Shown here piece by piece: positions 56,350 to 64,000 of a stretch of 64,000 bases of DNA. This DNA is from Spiribacter curvatus (lineage in GTDB: Bacteria; Pseudomonadota; Gammaproteobacteria; Nitrococcales; Nitrococcaceae): contig NC_022664.1 of NCBI RefSeq assembly GCF_000485905.1, positions 744,001 to 808,000 of the forward strand. Reading direction: 5' to 3'. The position numbers and the translations under genes were made by a program. How positions within the stretch are numbered: position 1 is the first letter of the stretch; every line of letters starts with the position of its first letter. A model generated the notes under the pieces. It was not told where the DNA came from. It was given only the letters and a program-made list of their open reading frames with translations, and ran no database searches.

Positions 56350-56931
56350 ATGACAACGATGGGGGATCGACTGACTTTTCTCAAAGGCTTTATCAAACGC
56401 CCTCGGGAGGTCGGATCGCTGGTGCCGAGTTCACGATTCCTCGAGCAGCGCATCTGCCGGGTCATCGATGCCGGCCATACCCGTACCCTCGTTGAACTCG
56501 GCCCGGGCACCGGCGGCACGACCGAGGCGGTTCTCGCCGCCATGCCCGCGGATGCCCGACTGCTCGCGATTGACACCAACCCCGCCTTTGTCGAGCAGCT
56601 GCGCGGGATCCGTGATCCGCGCCTGCTTGTCGCCGAGGGCAGCGCTGCCGATCTCGATACGCTGCTTGTCGAAAACGCGCTCCCGCCACCGGATATCATC
56701 TTCTCCGGGATTCCGTTCTCAACCATGCCCGAGGGCGTTGCCGATGGCATCCTCCAGTCCGCCTGGGCGGCGCTTGCCCCGGGGGGACGCTTTACGGCCT
56801 ACCAGTTCCGCGATGCGGTCTGCCATCAGGGTCGCCGGGTGATGGGCGAGCCGCTGGTCGAATGCGAGTGGATCAATATCCCGCCCATGCACTTCTACTC
56901 ATGGGACAAGCCCGAGCGCGTCGGAAGCTGA
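56350..56931 (+). CDS. phospholipid N-methyltransferase-like SAM enzyme
   Basis: 193 residues. FLKGFIKRPREVGSLVPSSR at the start and the SAM motif LVELGPGTGGTTEAVLA match the PmtA-like methyltransferases that convert phosphatidylethanolamine to its methylated forms or act on related amphipathic substrates; a later SGIPFSTMPEGV fits their LPFS motif. There is no membrane helix, as in other peripheral PmtA enzymes. Its last 37 nt overlap the convergent MFS gene. Confidence 0.78.
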   Translation: MTTMGDRLTFLKGFIKRPREVGSLVPSSRFLEQRICRVIDAGHTRTLVELGPGTGGTTEAVLAAMPADARLLAIDTNPAFVEQLRGIRDPRLLVAEGSAADLDTLLVENALPPPDIIFSGIPFSTMPEGVADGILQSAWAALAPGGRFTAYQFRDAVCHQGRRVMGEPLVECEWINIPPMHFYSWDKPERVGS

Positions 56932-58073
56932 CGCGCGAGTGGCAGCGCGAGCAGACCATAGATAAGGATCGGGATGACCGCAAAGCGCGGTGATCCAAGC
57001 ATGTCACCTGCCAGGCCCCCCAGCAGCGGCACGAAGAAATTGGTGATCGCGCCCACCGCGAACATGCCCGCTGCGAGGGCGGCGGTTGCATTGCCACGCG
57101 TGTAGAGCGGGGGCAGGGCGACGATCAGGATCAACAGCAGACCCACCGCAAGCCCGGTGGGCATAAGCGCGACCAGCGCCGGCCAGCCCGACAGCCAGAT
57201 AAAACCGCTCAGACCACTCAATCCGACGATCATCAGCACCATCAATGGCCGCGGGTGACCGATCCAGGAACGCCCGACCGTGAACATGATGATGGACGCC
57301 GCAATCTGGGTGGTGTTGAACATCACCAGTGCCACCGGCAGCAGCGCCTCCTCGCCGCGTCCGCCCAGCACACTGCCCATGTAGGCGTTAATGCCAAAGA
57401 AGATTGAGCCGCTGGCACCGAGCAGGATGCCCAGTTTCCAAACCAGCGGTCGACGCCAGTCGGGGAGCCAGTGGCCGGTGTCATTCTCAAACGCGCGTGA
57501 TACCGGGCTCAGCAGTCGAATGCTCAGCGCCGGAATCAGAGCAGGTAGCGACCAGTACAGGAGTGCCAGACGCCAGTCGCCGTTGGCGAGTGGGAGCATC
57601 ACCGGTAGCGTTAACGTTGATCCGATCACCTCGCCGATGAGCATTCCGTTCATATAGATCGCGGTCCCCATGGCGATACGCGATGGCCACCACTCGGTGA
57701 GCAGGGTGGGCAGCGCTGGCTGGATGCCGGCGATCGCGATGCCCATGACCGCGGTGGCGACAAACAGCATCGGTGCATCACCGAGCCCGCGTGCCGATGA
57801 ACTGATGACCACCAGCAGCAGCGCTGTAATAAGGGTGCGGCGGGCACCGATCCGGCTGATCAACCACGACGCTGCAAGACCGGCGACAGCGAGCATCAGG
57901 ATTGGCAGCGTGGTGAGCGCACCGGTCGCGGCTTGTCCCAGATCGAGATTGCGGGCGATCCGCGGGGCCAGTGGCGGGGCGATAAGCACCGTTAAACGCA
58001 GATACAACCCGGTCAGCCAGAGCAATAGCATGACGACAGGCGTTGATGGCGTTTTCGGTGTCTTGGTATCCAT
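56895..58073 (-). CDS. MFS transporter, CynX/NimT-like
   Basis: 392 residues with twelve predicted helices in two halves. GALTTLPILMLAVAGLAASW, the loop ISRIGARRTL and GIAIAGIQPALPTLLTEWWP are typical of the cyanate/nitroimidazole CynX group. A palindromic site lies in the promoter (58094-58106), so it may be inducible. The substrate is unknown. Confidence 0.88.
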   Translation of the reverse strand: MDTKTPKTPSTPVVMLLLWLTGLYLRLTVLIAPPLAPRIARNLDLGQAATGALTTLPILMLAVAGLAASWLISRIGARRTLITALLLVVISSSARGLGDAPMLFVATAVMGIAIAGIQPALPTLLTEWWPSRIAMGTAIYMNGMLIGEVIGSTLTLPVMLPLANGDWRLALLYWSLPALIPALSIRLLSPVSRAFENDTGHWLPDWRRPLVWKLGILLGASGSIFFGINAYMGSVLGGRGEEALLPVALVMFNTTQIAASIIMFTVGRSWIGHPRPLMVLMIVGLSGLSGFIWLSGWPALVALMPTGLAVGLLLILIVALPPLYTRGNATAALAAGMFAVGAITNFFVPLLGGLAGDMLGSPRFAVIPILIYGLLALPLARQLPTRSGLSHE

Positions 58074-58093
58074 GCAATCCCCGGGCGTGAAAC

Positions 58094-58112
58094 GCTAGAC
58101 TCTAGCACTAGC
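58094..58112. promoter_or_regulatory. palindromic operator candidate with repeated CTAG
   Basis: GCTAGA-C-TCTAGC (58094-58106) is a perfect palindrome, extended by ACTAGC at 58107-58112, so GCTAG recurs as an inverted repeat three times in 19 bp. CTAG is usually rare in such genomes. It lies between the divergent MFS gene (start 58073) and the small gene at 58124, just upstream of the latter's GGAGGGAG site. Confidence 0.55.
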
Positions 58113-58123
58113 GGAGGGAGCCT

Positions 58124-58372
58124 ATGCGACGATTAATCGATTCAGACGGCATCCAGTGGAGTGTTGATGTGCTGTTCGGTTCCTATGGGACCTACTACCT
58201 CATCTTCAGTGCCGGTCCCGGCGAGGCCAGCGGTCAGGTGCGAAAGCTGGCCATCGGCGCCGATACCCAGCAGCAAGCCGTGGCCCAGCTCGGGGCGATG
58301 GACGATGTGGCGCTCGGGCATGCGCTGGCCGACGCCACCGACTTCGATGCCACCTCGCCGCTGGGGTTCTAG
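58124..58372 (+). CDS. small hypothetical protein, divergent from MFS transporter
   Basis: 82 residues, starting MRRLIDSDGIQWSVDVLFGS with GGAGGGAG upstream. Short beta strands (YYLIFSAGPGEA, QVRKLAIGADTQQQAVAQLG) but no known family and no signal peptide or membrane helix. It ends 4 nt before the next small gene, and both precede a VIT-type transporter gene, so it may be part of one operon. Confidence 0.6.
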   Translation: MRRLIDSDGIQWSVDVLFGSYGTYYLIFSAGPGEASGQVRKLAIGADTQQQAVAQLGAMDDVALGHALADATDFDATSPLGF

Positions 58373-58376
58373 CGTC

Positions 58377-58628
58377 ATGGGCGCGGACTATCCCGGCGGC
58401 GTCATTGACCTCCGGCTCCATCGACCGCAGACACGGTTGATGCTCGTCGAGCAGACGCTGGCCGCGCTCAGGCCGAATGAGGACATCCTGCTGGTCTTTC
58501 GTGAGCGCCCGGCCCACTTACCCGGGCATATCCACTCGCGGTACCCGGCGCGCTTTGAGATCAGCCCCGTCGACGAGGGCCCGGAGGTCTGGAGCCTTCG
58601 TGTCCATCCACTCGGTCACCCCCAATAA
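58377..58628 (+). CDS. small DUF2249-like protein
   Basis: 83 residues from ATG 58377, 4 nt after the previous stop. VIDLRLHRPQTRLMLVEQTL, ALRPNEDILLVFRERPAHL and the final EVWSLRVHPL have the strand-helix pattern of DUF2249/TusA-like proteins, though the sulphur-carrier cysteine is missing. Function unknown; it precedes the VIT-family gene by 18 nt. Confidence 0.5.
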   Translation: MGADYPGGVIDLRLHRPQTRLMLVEQTLAALRPNEDILLVFRERPAHLPGHIHSRYPARFEISPVDEGPEVWSLRVHPLGHPQ

Positions 58629-58646
58629 CCTGGAAGGGAATCCCCA

Positions 58647-59405
58647 ATGCCAGAGCTCGAACACAGTCACCATCCCGAAGATATCCGCAACCGGCTTGAG
58701 GCGGGTCGCAGCACGAGTTATCTGCGCGACGCGATTCTTGGCGGTATCGATGGCTGCGTGACCACTTTCGCCGTGGTCGCCAGTGTGGCCGGAGCCGGAT
58801 TGCCCGGGCTCATTGCGTTCAGCCTGGGGCTCTCGAGCCTGATCGCCGATGGCTTCAGCATGGGCGTGAGTAACTATCAGGGCGTGAAAAGCGATCGCGA
58901 CGCCCTCGAACAGGCCCGGGAGACGGAGAACAGTCACATCCGTCACGTCCCTGATGGCGAGCGTGAGGAGATCCGCCAGATATTCGCCCGCAAGGGCTTC
59001 GAGGGTGATGTGCTCGAGGAGATCGTCGATACCATTTCGGCGGATGAGTCGCTGTGGGTCGATACGATGCTGCGTGAGGAACACGGTCTCGATCTTGAGG
59101 GGGCGGAACCGGTCCGCGCGGCGCTGTGGACCTTTGGCGCGTTCGTGCTGGTGGGCGCGATCCCGCTGGTCCCATTCGTGCTGCCGATTGTCGGTGTTGA
59201 TCTGGCCTTCGCAGTGAGCAGTGTGCTGACTGCGCTCACCTTTTTCGGCATTGGATTCGTCAAGGGCGTTATGCTGGGCGAGGGCCAATTCCGGTCCGGT
59301 CTGGAGACATTGCTGATGGGCGGCGGTGCGGCAATCATCGCCTACCTTGTGGGGGGTGTCTTTGAACCGATGATGACCGAGATGGGATTGGCCATCTCGA
59401 AATGA
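58647..59405 (+). CDS. VIT1/CCC1-family (DUF125) transporter
   Basis: 252 residues, five predicted membrane helices and a cytoplasmic metal-binding stalk between helix 2 and helix 3. The diagnostic first helix reads LRDAILGGIDGCVTTFAVVA, then LIADGFSMGVSNYQGVKSDR, and glutamates recur in the stalk (REEIRQIFARKGFEGDVLEE). Family members move Fe(II) or Mn(II) out of the cytoplasm. A universal stress protein gene follows at 20 nt. Confidence 0.9.
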   Translation: MPELEHSHHPEDIRNRLEAGRSTSYLRDAILGGIDGCVTTFAVVASVAGAGLPGLIAFSLGLSSLIADGFSMGVSNYQGVKSDRDALEQARETENSHIRHVPDGEREEIRQIFARKGFEGDVLEEIVDTISADESLWVDTMLREEHGLDLEGAEPVRAALWTFGAFVLVGAIPLVPFVLPIVGVDLAFAVSSVLTALTFFGIGFVKGVMLGEGQFRSGLETLLMGGGAAIIAYLVGGVFEPMMTEMGLAISK

Positions 59406-59424
59406 TTTGAACGAGGAGAGACCA

Positions 59425-59892
59425 ATGTCGCGTCAACCCAATATCCTGATTGTCCCTGTGGACGGGTCCGAAGGCGCCGGCGAGGCGGCCCGCTATGCTG
59501 TGGGTCTTGCCGAGGGGCTCGGCGCCCCCGTCCGGCTGCTGTATGCCTTTCCCAAGGATCCGGTCGACATGTTCGGCATTCCCACCGAGGCGCCCGGTCC
59601 CGAGGAGCTCGAGTATTTCGCGCCGGAGGCCTTCGACCGACTGCGTGACCAGAGCGCCGAAAAGGCATTCGCCGCGACCCGCAAGGCGGTCGGCGAGACA
59701 CCGGTTGAAATCCAGGAGCAGATCATTGCCGGTAGCCCCGCCGAGGCCATCGTCGGGCATGCCGCCGGCGAGGATGATCCGATGATCGTCATCGGGCGTC
59801 GCGGCCTCAGTGGGTTCAAGGAATTCCTTCTGGGGAGCGTCAGCCAGCGGGTGCTGCACCACGCTGGCTGCCCCGTAACCGTGGTCCGCTGA
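59425..59892 (+). CDS. universal stress protein UspA-like
   Basis: The start is ATG 59425 with GAGGAGAG 6 nt upstream; a longer frame begins inside the preceding stop. 155 residues of the Usp alpha/beta fold: NILIVPVDGSEGAGEAARYA, VIGRRGLSGFKEFLLGSVSQ and RVLHHAGCPVTVVR, the ATP-binding Gly motif (G2XG9XGS/T) of the UspFG type. A role in stress is inferred from family only. It ends 8 nt before pncC. Confidence 0.92.
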   Translation: MSRQPNILIVPVDGSEGAGEAARYAVGLAEGLGAPVRLLYAFPKDPVDMFGIPTEAPGPEELEYFAPEAFDRLRDQSAEKAFAATRKAVGETPVEIQEQIIAGSPAEAIVGHAAGEDDPMIVIGRRGLSGFKEFLLGSVSQRVLHHAGCPVTVVR

Positions 59893-59899
59893 TCGCTCG

Positions 59900-60403
59900 A
59901 TGGCGATAGCGGGCGATGACAGGCTCGAAGTCCTGGTCGGGCAGGTCGCGAGCCGGCTGACTGAGGCCGGCTGGCGGCTTACGACAGCAGAGTCCTGCAC
60001 CGGTGGCTGGATCGCCAAGGTGTGCACCGACCAGGCCGGCAGCTCGCGCTGGTTCGAAGACGGGCTCGTGACATACAGCAATGCGGCCAAGCAGTCGCGT
60101 CTTGGGGTGCCGGCGTCGACGCTCGAGGGCTTCGGGGCGGTCAGCGCTGAGACCGCCACGGCGATGGCGGCCGGCGCACGGGCCGAGGACCATCAGCGGG
60201 TCGCGCTGGCCACGACGGGTATCGCGGGTCCAGGCGGAGGATCCGAGCGCAAACCCGTGGGTCTGGTCTGGTTTGCCTGGGCCTGGCCGGACGGTCACAT
60301 CATCACCGATTCCGCCGTCTTTGCCGGAGATCGTGACTCCATTCGCCGCGAGAGCGTGGCCCATGCGCTTCGCGGTGTACTGGCAGAGCGATCCGACGCC
60401 TGA
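59900..60403 (+). CDS. pncC: nicotinamide-nucleotide amidohydrolase PncC (CinA C-terminal domain)
   Basis: 167 residues corresponding to the C-terminal domain of CinA: TTAESCTGGWIAKVCTDQAG and GIAGPGGGSERKPVGLVWF. The enzyme turns nicotinamide mononucleotide into nicotinate mononucleotide in NAD recycling. The order pncC-recA-recX-alaS is widely conserved in gammaproteobacteria. Confidence 0.94.
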   Translation: MAIAGDDRLEVLVGQVASRLTEAGWRLTTAESCTGGWIAKVCTDQAGSSRWFEDGLVTYSNAAKQSRLGVPASTLEGFGAVSAETATAMAAGARAEDHQRVALATTGIAGPGGGSERKPVGLVWFAWAWPDGHIITDSAVFAGDRDSIRRESVAHALRGVLAERSDA

Positions 60404-60497
60404 CGGTGGCTGATGGCCGATCGCCGGGGTGGGCGGTTGCCCGGGACTGTGGGATAATCAAGGCATTATTGACGGTTTGCAGACCCAGGGGTTGAGC

Positions 60498-61541
60498 ATG
60501 GACGAAGATCGCAAGAAGGCACTGGGCGCGGCCCTCGGCCAGATTGAAAAGCAGTTCGGGAAGGGCGCGGTCATGCGCATGGGTGACGCCCGGGCTGTCG
60601 GCAATATACCGGTCATTTCCACTGGCTCGCTGGCGCTCGACGTGGCGTTGGGAATTGGCGGGATTCCCCGCGGCCGGGTCGTTGAAATCTATGGGCCAGA
60701 GTCGTCCGGCAAGACCACGCTCACGCTGCAGGCGATCGCCGAAGCGCAGCGGGCGGGCGGAACCGCCGCGTTCGTTGACGCCGAGCATGCGCTCGATCCG
60801 GAGTACGCCGGTAAACTCGGAGTCGATGTCGACGAGCTGCTGGTCTCGCAGCCGGACACGGGTGAGCAGGCGCTCGAAATCGCCGATATGCTGGTGCGCT
60901 CGAGCGCGGTGGATATCGTCGTGGTCGACTCAGTAGCGGCCCTGACGCCCAAGGCGGAAATCGAAGGCGAGATGGGTGACTCGCACGTCGGGCTGCAGGC
61001 ACGGCTCATGTCCCAGGCCCTTCGTAAGCTCACGGCAAACATCAAGCGCTCCAACACAACGGTCGTTTTCATCAACCAGATCCGCATGAAGATCGGTGTG
61101 ATGTTTGGCAGCCCCGAGACCACTACGGGCGGCAACGCGCTCAAGTTCTACTCCTCCCTGCGGATGGACATTCGGCGTATCGGGGCGATCAAGAAAGGTG
61201 ATGAGGTCATCGGCAACGAGACCCGCGTCAAGGTCGTCAAGAACAAAATGGCACCTCCTTTCCGTCAGGCCGAGTTCGAGATCCTCTACGGCGAGGGCAT
61301 CTCCCGTGAGGGCGAGCTGATCGATCTCGGCGCGAAAAACGGTATCGTCGATAAGTCCGGTGCGTGGTACAGCTACAACGGCGATCGTATCGGTCAGGGC
61401 AAGGACAATGTCCGCAACTTCCTCAAAGAGCATCCGGAGATGACCGACGCCATCGATCAGGCGCTGCGCCAGAAACTCCTCGATCTGCCCGCTGATGACG
61501 AGACGTCCGCCGAGGCGGAAGAGGGTGGGGCGAACGCCTGA
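60498..61541 (+). CDS. recA: recombinase RecA
   Basis: The start is ATG 60498 ([20 protein letters not shown]); the open frame from 60429 adds an unrelated leader. The 347-residue protein has Walker [10 protein letters not shown], the MAW motif and Walker [12 protein letters not shown], the L1/L2 DNA-binding loops around [18 protein letters not shown] and ending [17 protein letters not shown]. It catalyses strand exchange and LexA cleavage. I see no E. coli-type LexA box in the 94 nt upstream. The C-terminus ends in an acidic tail. Confidence 0.97.
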   Translation: MDEDRKKALGAALGQIEKQFGKGAVMRMGDARAVGNIPVISTGSLALDVALGIGGIPRGRVVEIYGPESSGKTTLTLQAIAEAQRAGGTAAFVDAEHALDPEYAGKLGVDVDELLVSQPDTGEQALEIADMLVRSSAVDIVVVDSVAALTPKAEIEGEMGDSHVGLQARLMSQALRKLTANIKRSNTTVVFINQIRMKIGVMFGSPETTTGGNALKFYSSLRMDIRRIGAIKKGDEVIGNETRVKVVKNKMAPPFRQAEFEILYGEGISREGELIDLGAKNGIVDKSGAWYSYNGDRIGQGKDNVRNFLKEHPEMTDAIDQALRQKLLDLPADDETSAEAEEGGANA

Positions 61542-61546
61542 CGTCG

Positions 61547-62032
61547 ATGGCCGACGCACCCGAGGAATCCTCCCCCGAGGCGATACGCGAATGCTGTATC
61601 CGCCTGCTTGCCCGACGCGAGCACTCGCGTCTTGAGCTTCAGCGAAAGCTCGAGGCGCGCGAGTTCCCGCGTGCCGCAATCCCCGCCGTGCTGGACGCGC
61701 TGACCGAGGAGAATCTCCTGAGTGATCAGCGTTTTGCCGAAATGTTTGCACGTACCCGCTGCGAGAACGGTCAGGGCCCGATGAAGATCCGTGCCGACCT
61801 TCAGGCCCGGGGCATCGATAGCGCAGAGATTGACCGCTCTCTGGAACTCGTCGACGATACGTGGCTTGATTATTGCCGCGCAGCATGGCGCCGGCGCTTC
61901 GGCGTCGCCCCGGCGGATCGACGTGACTGGTCCCGTCAGGCCCGGTTTCTGGCCGGTCGGGGGTTCAGTGCTGAATTGGTTCGGCGGGTGCTGGACGAAA
62001 CGGCGAACGAAGCAGACAACACAGATATTTGA
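61547..62032 (+). CDS. recX: regulatory protein RecX
   Basis: 161 residues, 5 nt after recA. Three RecX helical repeats are visible: AIRECCIRLLARREHSRLEL with QRKL, NLLSDQRFAEMFARTRCENG, and a C-terminal FLAGRGFSAELVRRVLDE. RecX binds RecA filaments and limits their extension. Co-transcription with recA is expected. Confidence 0.94.
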   Translation: MADAPEESSPEAIRECCIRLLARREHSRLELQRKLEAREFPRAAIPAVLDALTEENLLSDQRFAEMFARTRCENGQGPMKIRADLQARGIDSAEIDRSLELVDDTWLDYCRAAWRRRFGVAPADRRDWSRQARFLAGRGFSAELVRRVLDETANEADNTDI

Positions 62033-62044
62033 AAGCGAATCGGC

Positions 62045-64000
62045 ATGAATAATAGCAGCGCAGCCATCCGTCGGGCCTTCCATGAGTTCTTTGCCGAACG
62101 CGGCCATTCGATCGTGCCCAGCGCCTCTCTGGTGCCACCCAACGATCCGACGCTGCTTTTCACCAATGCCGGGATGGTGCCATTCAAGGATGTTTTCCTG
62201 GGTCGTGAGCAGCGCCCCTACCAGCGCGCCGTCAGCGCTCAGCGTTGCGTCCGGGCGGGCGGCAAGCATAACGACCTCGAAAACGTCGGCTACACCGCGC
62301 GGCATCACACCTTCTTCGAGATGCTCGGCAATTTCAGCTTTGGTCAGTACTTCAAGCGCGATGCCATCAGCTATGCCTGGACGTTTCTCACCGAGACCCT
62401 CGGGCTGCCTGCCGAGCGGCTCTGGGTGACGGTGTATGAGGACGACGACGAGGCCGCCGGTATCTGGCTCGATGAAGTGGGTGTTGATCCGGCACGCTTT
62501 GCGCGCATCGGTGCGGCGGACAACTTCTGGTCAATGGGTGATACCGGCCCCTGTGGCCCCTGTTCCGAGATCTTCTACGACCACGGGCCCGAGGTGCCGG
62601 GTGGTCCACCGGGCAGTGCCGATGAGGATGGCGATCGCTACGTCGAGATCTGGAACCTCGTGTTCATGCAGTACGAGCGGGGCGCCGATGGCGCACTGAC
62701 ACCGCTGCCGAGTCCATCCATCGATACCGGCATGGGCCTCGAGCGGATCGCCGCGGTTGCGCAGGGTGTGACCAACAATTACGACATTGATCTGTTCCGT
62801 CATCTGGTCGATGCAACCGCCCGGCTGATCGGTACCGATGATCGCGAGGGGAGCTCGCTGCGGGTCATTGCCGATCACATCCGGGCCTGTGCCTTTCTGG
62901 TGGTGGACGGTGTGCTGCCGAGCAATGAGGGCCGCGGCTATGTGCTGCGCCGGATCATCCGCCGTGCCGTTCGTCATGGTTACAAACTCGGGGTCAGCGA
63001 GCCGTTCTTCTGGCGGTTGGTCGAGCCGCTGATCGGCGAGATGGGTGAGGCCTACCCAGAGCTGGCGAACAATCGTGAATTGGTCGAGCGGGTCCTGCGA
63101 CTTGAGGAGACGCGCTTTCGGGAGACCCTCGAGCAGGGGCTGCGGCTGCTGGAGACCGATCTCGCGGATCTGACGGGCGATACGGTCCCCGGCGAGACGG
63201 TTTTCAAGCTCTACGACACCTTTGGCTTCCCGGTGGATCTGACCGCGGATGTCGTCCGTGAGCAGGGACTGCATCTGGACATGGCCGGGTTTGAGACGGC
63301 GATGAGTGCCCAGCGCGAGCGCGCCCGCGCCGCGAGCGTTTTCCGCGCTGAATACGGGGGCGCGGCGGATTTCGGCGGCACCACAGAGTTCAGTGGTTAT
63401 GAGGTCAGAGAAGATGCCGCGCAGGTGATCGGTCTGTATCGCGACGGCGGGGCGGTGGACGCACTCGCACCCGGCGATCACGGGATGGTCATCCTTGATC
63501 GCACGCCCTTCTATGCCGAGGCCGGCGGTCAGGTTGGCGATACAGGCCATCTGCTGGCCAGTGGCGTCGAGTTTTCGGTGGAGGACACCCAGAAATACGC
63601 TCAGGCGCGTGGTCACCTCGGGCATATGGTGACCGGCGAGCTACGCCTTGGCGACGCGGTTGATGCCCGCATTGACGGCGCAAAGCGTGATCGAACCACG
63701 CTCAACCATACCGCGACGCATCTCCTGCATGCCGCGCTTCGCGAAGTGCTTGGCGAGCATATCCATCAGAAGGGCTCGCTTGTCGCGCCGGAACGGCTGC
63801 GCTTCGATTTCGCCCACTTCGAGCCGATAACCGCCGATCAGCTCCGTGCCATCGAGGCACGGGTCAACGCCTGGATCCGGCGCGACGAGGCGGGCGAAAT
63901 CTTCGAGACCGAGTATGACCAGGCCATTGAAATGGGCGCGATGGCGCTGTTCGGTGAAAAGTATGGCGACCGCGTGCGGGTCGTGCGCTTTGGTGATGTC
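62045..64000 (+). CDS. alaS: alanyl-tRNA synthetase, 5' part
   Basis: The open frame begins at ATG 62045 ([20 protein letters not shown]) and runs past the end of the window, with about 652 codons visible of a usual 870 or so. The class II core shows [40 protein letters not shown] and the motif 3 region [14 protein letters not shown]. The editing domain starts with [20 protein letters not shown]-like text (63700-63755), carrying the HXXXH zinc pair. It follows recX by 12 nt. Confidence 0.96.
   Translation, partial: MNNSSAAIRRAFHEFFAERGHSIVPSASLVPPNDPTLLFTNAGMVPFKDVFLGREQRPYQRAVSAQRCVRAGGKHNDLENVGYTARHHTFFEMLGNFSFGQYFKRDAISYAWTFLTETLGLPAERLWVTVYEDDDEAAGIWLDEVGVDPARFARIGAADNFWSMGDTGPCGPCSEIFYDHGPEVPGGPPGSADEDGDRYVEIWNLVFMQYERGADGALTPLPSPSIDTGMGLERIAAVAQGVTNNYDIDLFRHLVDATARLIGTDDREGSSLRVIADHIRACAFLVVDGVLPSNEGRGYVLRRIIRRAVRHGYKLGVSEPFFWRLVEPLIGEMGEAYPELANNRELVERVLRLEETRFRETLEQGLRLLETDLADLTGDTVPGETVFKLYDTFGFPVDLTADVVREQGLHLDMAGFETAMSAQRERARAASVFRAEYGGAADFGGTTEFSGYEVREDAAQVIGLYRDGGAVDALAPGDHGMVILDRTPFYAEAGGQVGDTGHLLASGVEFSVEDTQKYAQARGHLGHMVTGELRLGDAVDARIDGAKRDRTTLNHTATHLLHAALREVLGEHIHQKGSLVAPERLRFDFAHFEPITADQLRAIEARVNAWIRRDEAGEIFETEYDQAIEMGAMALFGEKYGDRVRVVRFGDV

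Noticed and set aside
60404-60497. LexA box before recA
   Set aside because: No CTG-N10-CAG pair of the E. coli kind is present; a different SOS motif could exist but I cannot name one.

Overview
The window is GC-rich, gene-dense DNA from a gammaproteobacterium. The gene orders thrS-infC-rpmI-rplT-tRNA-adjacent-pheST-ihfA-merR and pncC-recA-recX-alaS, and a gammaproteobacterial-type Rrf2-sufBCDSU-sufT operon, all support this. Tight overlaps, almost no intergenic space, a betaine-homocysteine methyltransferase-like gene and an Entner-Doudoroff cluster would fit a streamlined halophile of the Ectothiorhodospiraceae (Spiribacter-like). That placement is inference from gene content, not from a marker-gene comparison.

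Layout. 1-4771: the end of a solute-binding protein gene, two permeases and two unequal ATPases of a glycerol-type ABC importer. 4835-7885: a small membrane protein, a LysE-type exporter and a DUF945-like protein. 8053-15326: a decay-prone segment holding an IS3 orfA remnant, an ABC-2 permease tail, an alkaline phosphatase with an in-frame stop, a DUF3299/ABC/PCu(A)C-like/TlpA envelope cluster whose FtsX-type permease has an internal deletion, a patatin-like lipase and a broken PQQ sugar dehydrogenase. 15347-24047: a DMT exporter, tRNA-Val(GAC), the translation operon (thrS, infC with an ATC start, rpmI, rplT, pheS, pheT, ihfA, a merR-type gene) and tRNA-Pro(GGG). 24159-30196: a BHMT-like methyltransferase, two overlapping diguanylate cyclases, an HDAC-family hydrolase, an unknown protein and a class I glutamine amidotransferase.

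30206-35990: divergent glk-pgl-zwf and edd-eda, a complete route from glucose to pyruvate and glyceraldehyde-3-phosphate. 36046-42154: the SUF iron-sulphur assembly operon with its own Rrf2 regulator. 42156-53510: a reverse-strand Tad/Flp pilus locus (tadB, tadC, DUF192, TPR lipoprotein, Lnt-like acyltransferase, Flp pilin, tadG-like, tadE-like, a secreted protein, a 42-residue pilin-like peptide, cpaB, cpaC, FHA-cpaF). No cpaE/tadZ or prepilin peptidase gene is present in it. 53543-59892: gshA, an acetoacetyl-CoA reductase, HlyU-like protein, phospholipid methyltransferase-like protein, an MFS carrier, two small proteins, a VIT-family transporter and a universal stress protein. 59900-64000: pncC, recA, recX and the 5' part of alaS.

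The most unusual items are: the Lnt-like nitrilase protein with a C39-like tail lacking cysteine, next to a predicted lipoprotein inside the Tad locus; the leaderless 42-residue peptide that starts with the sequence pattern of a mature Flp pilin; the pair of ABC ATPases that are degenerate in complementary places; and the run of recently broken genes between 8 and 15 kb.
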